DNA from: Mytilus californianus
Lineage: Eukaryota > Mollusca > Bivalvia > Mytilida > Mytilidae
Length of the DNA: 64,000 bases
Direction of reading: 5' to 3'
Assembly: GCF_021869535.1 (NCBI RefSeq)
Contig: NW_026262581.1
Coordinates: forward strand, 74,429,955 to 74,493,954
The notes under the pieces are model-generated. The model made no database searches. It was given only the letters and a program-made list of their open reading frames with translations, and was not told where the DNA came from. The position numbers and the translations under genes were made by a program. This document shows positions 57,880-64,000 of the stretch, in pieces (positions within the stretch are counted from its first letter, which is position 1; each line of letters opens with the position of its first letter).

Positions 57880-59624
57880 TTATGAAAGAGTTTTTGACCC
57901 AGCTATGAGGTTCTCATGGTATGTTTTTGGAATTGACTCAACATCGGGATTTTGTAAACGTCTCATATAGTCATCTCGATATTGTGTACGAGTTCTCATG
58001 TTTGATCCTGCTATGAGGTTCTCATGATATGATTTAGGGCTTGCATCAAAATCAGGATTCTGTAAACGTCTCGTGTAGTCATTTTGATATTGCGAAAGAG
58101 TTCTCATGTTTGACCCTGCTATGAAGTTCTCATGGTATGATTTAGGATTTGAACCAAATTCTAGATTCTGTAAACGTCTCATGTAGTCATTTCGATATTG
58201 CGAACGAGTTCTCTTGTTTGACCCAGCTATGAAGTTCTCATGATTTGAACCAAAATCTAGATTCTGTAAACGTCTCATATAGTCATTTCGATATTGCGAA
58301 AGAGTTCTCGTGTTTGACCCAGCTATGAAGTTCTCATGATCTGAACCACGATCAGGATTCTGTAAACGTCTCGTGAAGTCATTTCGATATTGCGAAAGAG
58401 TTCTCATGTTTGACCCTGCATGGTATGATTTAGGACTTCTATCAACGTCAATATTCTGTAAATGTCTCATGTAGTCATCTTTATATTGTGTAAGAGTTCT
58501 CATGTTTGACCCTGCTATGGAGTTCTTATGGTATAAAATAGGATTTCCATTAACGTCAAGATTCTGTAAATGTTTCATGTAGTCATCTCGGTAATGTGTA
58601 AAAGATTTCATGTTCAACCTTACGAAGGAGTTCTCGTGGTCCTGGTTGTGGTAAGAGTCATCCTGAGATGGTGCTTTCAAATTAAGGTCTTTCAATTTTG
58701 ACTTGAACATTTCAAGTTTCTTTTTGGTGTCTTCTTTATGTTTATCAACAAAATAGAACACTGTTACCAGAAAAACTAGAAAGATACATAAAAGAGGAAG
58801 ACCTATGGCACCGCAAATTATGGGGTTATCTTTAAAATATTGATACAAAATTTCAAAGAGACTTGGAGGTGGATCAACATGAACTTGATAAGTGACCAGG
58901 TCAAATTCTACGTTTTTGATAGGGTCGAACACTACACAAGTCCAATTCCCTGCCATGGTTTTATTTGTATCGTAAAAATTTGCACTTGATTTGTTAAATA
59001 TTGATGTTGTATAATTAGTGACATTATGGTTATGAATCCATGATCTATTTGAATGTTTGACCATGTGATAAAGTGATTGTGATGGACAGTGTAAACTGAA
59101 GTCCAATGACTCCTTAACTCTAATCTGTATACCAGGATCTGTTACTAAGGTATACAATGCCACAGTTTTGAACTCTTCTGGTTCATACTCCACCTGACAG
59201 ATGTAAGTACCCTGATCTTCAGGTTCAAGCCTCTCTATGCGTAATATACCAAACTGATAGAACATTCTACCGGCTATTATTCTCAATGCTCCATTGTTGT
59301 GTAACCACTTAGCTTTAGATTTTTTATACAGTTTGTTAATTTGCCTACTTATTTCATTCTCGCATGTAATTTCAATAGTGCCACCAACAGTTCTATTAAA
59401 ACGAACATGGGTAGCGTTTTTCAGTTCTTTTTTAATCAGTTTTCTTAGATTCTTTGGTAGTGGTATGTCAGCATGAATCTTTGAAAGTTTGTCTTTAATT
59501 TTGAATCTCTTTACTCTGTTTCTTGCAGTGTGATTCCTAGTTCCAAAGGAACCATTAAGTTGATTGTGTATTTGTAATTCAACAACTTGTTGCACATCTG
59601 AGCTGCATGATCTAGACCTTTTCT
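57880..59624 (-). CDS. two-Ig-domain single-pass membrane protein with repeated cytoplasmic tail (3' exon)
   Basis: Large terminal exon; the acceptor (minus strand) aatttcag is at 59625-59632 and the exon continues the frame upstream of the GTG at 59595, so the true start and signal peptide lie in an unseen 5' exon. Counting from that GTG (571 residues): a basic segment with a furin-like RVKR (27-30); Ig-like domain 1 with Cys78, Trp97 and the DQGTYIC motif (Cys133); Ig-like domain 2 with Cys170, Trp186 and Cys220. A transmembrane helix spans about 258-283 (GLPLLCIFLVFLVTVFYFV). The tail then has seven repeats of 28-38 residues around AGSNMRTLSQYRNDYMRRLQ. Ten potential N-glycosylation sites lie in the ectodomain. 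Every full repeat has the paired-tyrosine stretch QYRxDY, or a close variant (QYRNDF in the third), possible phosphosites but not canonical ITIMs. It is probably a cell-surface recognition or adhesion receptor; no named family is recognised. Confidence 0.85.
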
Positions 59625-61242
59625 CTGAAATTATAAGAATAATATCTTATTTTTTGTATAAGTACATATGTCATTGCCACCATTTCAGTTCATAATAAAA
59701 CAAAAATGGTTAAAAGAAACTAACCTTCATAAACCTGGTCTGATTTTGGAAGCTATGAATGCTCAGATTCCTTGAATCTGAATTTTGTTTTACGGTACAT
59801 TCATTTATTTGAAAATATAATAAAATATTCTGTATTCAGTTTTGTACAGCAATACTTTTGTATTTATTTAAGGTGCATTTTTTTTATTTGCAAATATAAC
59901 AAAATGCTCTGTATTCATTTTTGTTGAGCAATCCCTTTCACATCATAATCCTATATAAACCCCTAACAAATTTTAAAATCCCTAAACTGTACCCAGCAAA
60001 ATCAAATGTATTCTAAAAAACATCAACTTAATTCTTGCATTAGCATACAATAAGTCTGGGACATAATAAATTATCCGCATTATATGTAATTGAACATGTT
60101 CCCCTTAAAACCCAATTTTGAAGGTATTTCCTCTTTCCAAATAACAGGGGGGAAATCGACTAAGTGATTGATTGTTGGGTGCGTTACGTCCAGTGATAAA
60201 TATTTTTACATTTAAAGCATACTAAGTTTATGGAGAAACACGTCGTGTAAAGTGAATGAAAAGACTAAAGTCAGAATTCAAGTGGCATATACTTCTTGAA
60301 TTTTTATTCTGAACACAGTAATAAAAAGTACCCAACCTAAATGGGAGGGGAAGGAAAATCAGTTCTCCTTTAAATACACTGGTTGGGGTCGCAAGAAATA
60401 AAATAATAAAATGGAAGGGCAAACAATTAAGAACCTTAAATTGTCTCCTTTGAACATGATTTTTAGGTAATTTGCCTTGATTTGTATTTTGGTAATTCTT
60501 AAAATATGAACTTCAAAGTATTTGATAAAAAAAAAAATTTGCATCTTCGCTTGTATGTTATAATTCCTTTTTGTTACCACCCCCCCCCCCCCCTTTTGAT
60601 TCAATGTTTACTTAATGTTTTCTAAATGCTGTTTTCTCCATCTTGTTTAGATGTGTAGGAAAATTCGGCATTAATATTACATTTATTTGTATTTAATCAA
60701 GTTTGTGTCATTCTGAGGATGCGGAGTCAGACAGTGCAATGAACATCATCGAATTTAATGGACTGGTTTACTCCTCTCATTCTATGCTTTTCATATACCA
60801 ACGTGCAGAACACTCATCTATGATTGCACTCCTCTATAGATAACCACAGATCAAAGTAAAACTTGTCTATTCAGGTTACAAATATAAGTCTGCACAAAAT
60901 CCGTGAGAGGTCGATCTATTTTTTAATGAAAGGTCAAGATTGCAATTTTGTAATGAAAACAAATCCAGGTAGATTCAACTATGAGTCTGTTGAAGTAAAA
61001 AAATGTCTTCTTACGCGTATCGTACCATTTACGTTGTAACAAGACTACTCAAAGTATTTTGATAATGCTTTTTACTTTCACCTGTGAATGCAAAGAGGTG
61101 ATTGATACAGGCAAATATATTGGATAGATAAGCAACAACACAATAAAACAAAGAGGACATTGTTCTTTTACTTTGAATAATATGTCTTCCCCTGTTTTTA
61201 CACGTTAAGTTGTCTTGTCAGATGCATGATCCTATTTCTGTT
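59625..61242. other. intron / upstream of Ig-domain gene
   Basis: The sequence expected to hold the intron and 5' exon of the Ig gene on the minus strand. I could not identify a convincing signal-peptide exon. A C run of about 14 lies near 60580-60594. The rest is AT-rich without a recognised element. Confidence 0.4.
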
Positions 61243-61483
61243 AAGGTCAAGTTACAGTAAATGGGCTATGTCACAGATTTTGCTTAAATTTTGCATATAA
61301 CTTTGGCTCGTTGACCTATAACTGAAAATCGAAAAAATAATGCATTTATCGAATATTTCAGATCAGATAATAAGAGATAAATGCATTATTTTTTCGATTT
61401 TCAGTTATAGTTCAACGAGTCAAGGTTGTATGCAAAATTTAAGCAAAATCTGTGACACAGCCTATTTACTGTTCCTTGACCTT
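61243..61483. repeat. large fold-back with 108-bp arms
   Basis: Arms 61243-61350 and 61376-61483 are reverse complements with about 8 mismatches in 108 positions, separated by 25 bases. The inner 30 or so bases of each arm (gataaatgcattattttttc and on) are identical. No coding content. Confidence 0.92.
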
Positions 61484-62379
61484 AAAGCTATACTTTTTAT
61501 GATATGAAAAAGCGAATGTTAGAGCTTTACATCATATGCTCAGATACTATAGCAAGTTTTAGCATAGTCTTAAAAATTTCAACCGTTGCAAAGTCAACAG
61601 CAATTCAATAATCTATTGAATAAAGTCTATATTGTGACATCACTATGGACAATTGCTGTTCTACACAATAAACAAGTTTTGTGTGTAGAAGCCATTATGT
61701 CCGTTTTGCAACGAGTCGGTCAAGTTTCGAATATAGGTCCAATGAAACTTTGAAGCTTTACAACCATCTTCTTATTTTCATAAAAAAACAAAAACACAAG
61801 TTACTAATAGTCGAATTTCTTTGAAATTTTCTTTCCAACTGCCAAATTCTAGATTCATCTTTTAATGAGACTTAGTGAATTTTATCAATTATTTTGTCCA
61901 GTTAGTCCATCAATAGTGAACGCTAGCCTGTCATTGAGGATGAGCTCGAATTCCCAAATTGCTTCGACTCCGATCTTAATTGACTGAAATTGTTTGTTTT
62001 CTTGTCGTATTTCGGTGGTTCTCTCAGGGTACTACGCCACCCATACAGAGCACATGGTCTCACTAACGGATTTTTTAGGGAGATCACGCTGTCTTATTCA
62101 TTTACTTATTTATCTATAATTTACATTTGTGTTGTATTGTTTTTGTGTTGACTATAAATACTGTCTCTGATATGGATACTCTATGGTTTTTTTAAGAAAG
62201 GTGAACAAAAAAGAAGTCGAACTATATTAATAGTAATTGTCTTTGAACTAGTTTTCAGTAACTGTGTGAGTACCGCTAGATTGGCACTTAATGTCTTTTG
62301 TCTTTACGTTAGTTACAGTTTGTTCCTATGTTAAGCTGTCATACCACTGTCCTGCATGGGTTAAGGAGAGGGTTGAGCG
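61484..62379. other. AT-rich, no recognised feature
   Basis: No gene, satellite or element boundary could be supported in this stretch. Confidence 0.4.
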
Positions 62380-62640
62380 TTCACAAATGTTTTTAACCCC
62401 GCCACATTCTATATTTGTCTTTCCTAAGTCATGCAGGAGCCTGTAATTCAGTGGTTGTCTTTGGTTGCTGTCCGTCATATTTGTTTTTTGTTTATTGTTT
62501 TGCCATAAATCAGGTCGTTGTTTTTTTCGTTTGAATTATTACTCCTTTTTTCATGTCAGTGCATTTTATAGCTGACTGTACGGTATGGGTTTAGCTCATT
62601 GTTGGGTGCCGTACTGTAGCCTTAAGTTTCATTTGGACTC
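62380..62640 (-). repeat. dispersed repeat D, reverse copy
   Basis: Its reverse complement carries gacaaccactgaattacagg, aaacccataccgtac and gtcagctataaaatgc, in the same order as the forward copy at 15650-15945. Confidence 0.65.
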
Positions 62641-62689
62641 TAAGATTTTACTGAATTTCTATTAAAGTTCTCTAATTGCTCGACTTCGT

Positions 62690-62790
62690 ACTTTATTTGG
62701 CCTTTTTAACTCTTTTGATTCGAGCGTCACTGATGAGTCTTTTGTAGACGAAAAACGAGTCTGGCGTACATTATTTTAATACTTGTATCT
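62690..62790 (+). ncRNA. hammerhead-type motif, degraded
   Basis: gcgtca, ctgatga, gtc-ttttgta-gac, gaaa and tc-tggcgt are all in place at 62724-62767. The segment between gaaa and tc reads aacgag and cannot form the short helix III seen at 21215-21220. The lead-in ggcctttttaac is shared with the copy at 21186, so both belong to one element family. Confidence 0.55.
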
Positions 62791-63646
62791 ATGATGAGTA
62801 CGTCAATAAACCTTTTTCTACTCTGAAAATATGACTATTAAAAGTTTTACGGGAACAAATATTTCAAATGGGCAAGAGTTTATATAAAAGAATAAGATGT
62901 TGAAATTGTAGAATTAACAAGAGGCTTTTGTAGTGTAGAAAATGAACAACTGTTATTGTTTTACCTTTTTGTTTATAATTTCGTGACTATATAGTTACAT
63001 TGAACACCACAACTTTACAACTTTATCAATAGTGATACGATTTCTTGGGAATGAATGCCGTAGAACGAACCGAAACCAGATTGCTCATTATTCTTTTAGA
63101 ACATTATATATATTTAATGGTATTTCAATTATGTGTATATATGAGGGTCTAGATGGGGTTAACAGGATAGAGAATAGAAAATAATGGATAAAAAGTGCAG
63201 AACAAAGGGCTAAAAAAATTAATTCAATATACATGTAGCTGTCACAGATTTACATAGAACCCTACACTGTAAAAAAAAGGATGAAATGTTACACCAAAAG
63301 TGTCACCAAATCTAGAATAACTTTTCCAGAAAATCATTGTTATTGAGTGTTTAACACCATAAATCGTTTTATGAATCACCAATAAAAGTGTTTGTTTTGT
63401 GCAACTCGCCACTTGAATAAGTGTAACCTCCGGGTAAAATGTATATATTTTAAAGACAGAAAAAGCTCCGAAAACTTCTGGAAGGGGTTCTACCATGCAC
63501 AAGCTCATTGGAAAAAACACTGTCAAACATTATACAATTATTGACTTTTGATGAGGTTGATATATACACTTCATATTGTGCTTAATATTGTTGTAAATGA
63601 TGCCCTTTATGGGTTCTTGATTAGATTAATAAAATTCTTATCTTAT
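62791..63646. other. AT-rich, no recognised feature
   Basis: The open frame on the minus strand at 63242-63526 has no recognisable domain, lacks support, and is likely chance. Confidence 0.35.
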
Positions 63647-63819
63647 ACAGATTCTTACTTTGGTACAAGTGGATTATCGGATTTATCCAATCGAGATACT
63701 TAGTAGTAAAATTATCGAATTTTAAAGTCCGAGCCTTGACGAGGACTTTAACATTTGATTATTTAACTATCGAGATGGGATAAATTCGATAATTTACGAG
63801 TAACTATGTAAGAATCTGT
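63647..63819. repeat. fold-back element with acagattcttac ends
   Basis: The ends acagattcttac and gtaagaatctgt are exact inverted repeats. Pairing continues with gaps through ggattatcg...tttatcc to the centre gtcc-gagccttgacga-ggac. The arms are more diverged than in the other hairpins. Confidence 0.75.
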
Positions 63820-64000
63820 TTCTCTAATGATTATCAAATAAATTTTCAGTTTTGATAACGAAAATCCCCTTGGAGTGCCTTCCACTTTCCGAATTTCTAA
63901 GTCATACAAATGTAAATATGTTAACTTCTCTAACACCTGCTAGCACATTTCGATTCATCCAGCCGAAGATCTGGTAAATGTTGTGTGTGACCTTTTAACT
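63820..64000. other. window end, no recognised feature
   Basis: Too short and AT-rich to assign. Confidence 0.3.

Noticed and set aside
63242-63526. Minus-strand 94-codon open frame as the missing 5' exon of the Ig gene
   Set aside because: It has no clear signal peptide followed by a matching donor, and its composition looks random.

Overview
The window looks like nuclear DNA of a bivalve mollusc, most likely a mussel of the genus Mytilus. It is AT-rich, has split genes with GT-AG introns, and is dominated by short non-autonomous elements. I recognise several of these as common mussel repeats: a ~160-bp 'cacaatgcttattaccac' core with a CGTC microsatellite, and a hammerhead-bearing tail. The genus is inference; eukaryote and metazoan are secure. 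No prokaryotic genes, CRISPR arrays or tRNA/rRNA genes were recognised.

Two host genes are visible. At 0.8-14.3 kb (+) are the last six coding exons of an NAD(P)H-dependent quinone oxidoreductase-like protein (MDR/zeta-crystallin type, QORL2-like). They splice in consistent phases to a stop at 14331-14333; the 5' exons lie outside the window. Intron 4 holds the most unusual structure here: ~3.4 kb of 65-bp tandem repeats in which every unit is a copy of the 3' splice site plus the first ~43 nt of exon 5. The array ends in the real exon. At 57.9-59.6 kb (-) is a large terminal exon of a single-pass membrane protein with two Ig-like domains, one transmembrane helix and a cytoplasmic tail of seven full repeats. 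The tail is cut short by an in-frame nonsense codon within an eighth repeat.

The remainder is repeats, often nested. 2.7-9.7 kb holds three pearl/Helentron-like elements, two copies of a second family and a CAGTG-ended DNA transposon, all in introns. 16.2-17.9 kb is a satellite of 50+48-bp dimers, with relatives at 55.3-55.7 kb. 19.2-52.9 kb is a repeat complex: a ~5.8-kb repeat (called X here) occurs at both ends in direct orientation around a ~4.1-kb spacer (Q). A ~12-kb piece of it is tandemly duplicated (22,493-34,490 and 34,491-45,679), with a short microhomology at the junction. X carries a hammerhead ribozyme motif. One X copy is split by a 5'-truncated Jockey/CR1-like LINE with an 11-bp target-site duplication. 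That LINE is itself split by a 3.1-kb insertion containing a further element.

The paralogous copies serve as each other's empty sites, so several insertions can be defined to the base. These include a TTAA-flanked 594-bp MITE and a perfect 36-bp palindrome with a 7-bp target duplication. A series of near-perfect fold-back (hairpin) elements is scattered from 25 to 64 kb. The near-identical tandem units could also be unmerged haplotypes in an assembly of a very heterozygous genome; the sequence alone does not settle this.
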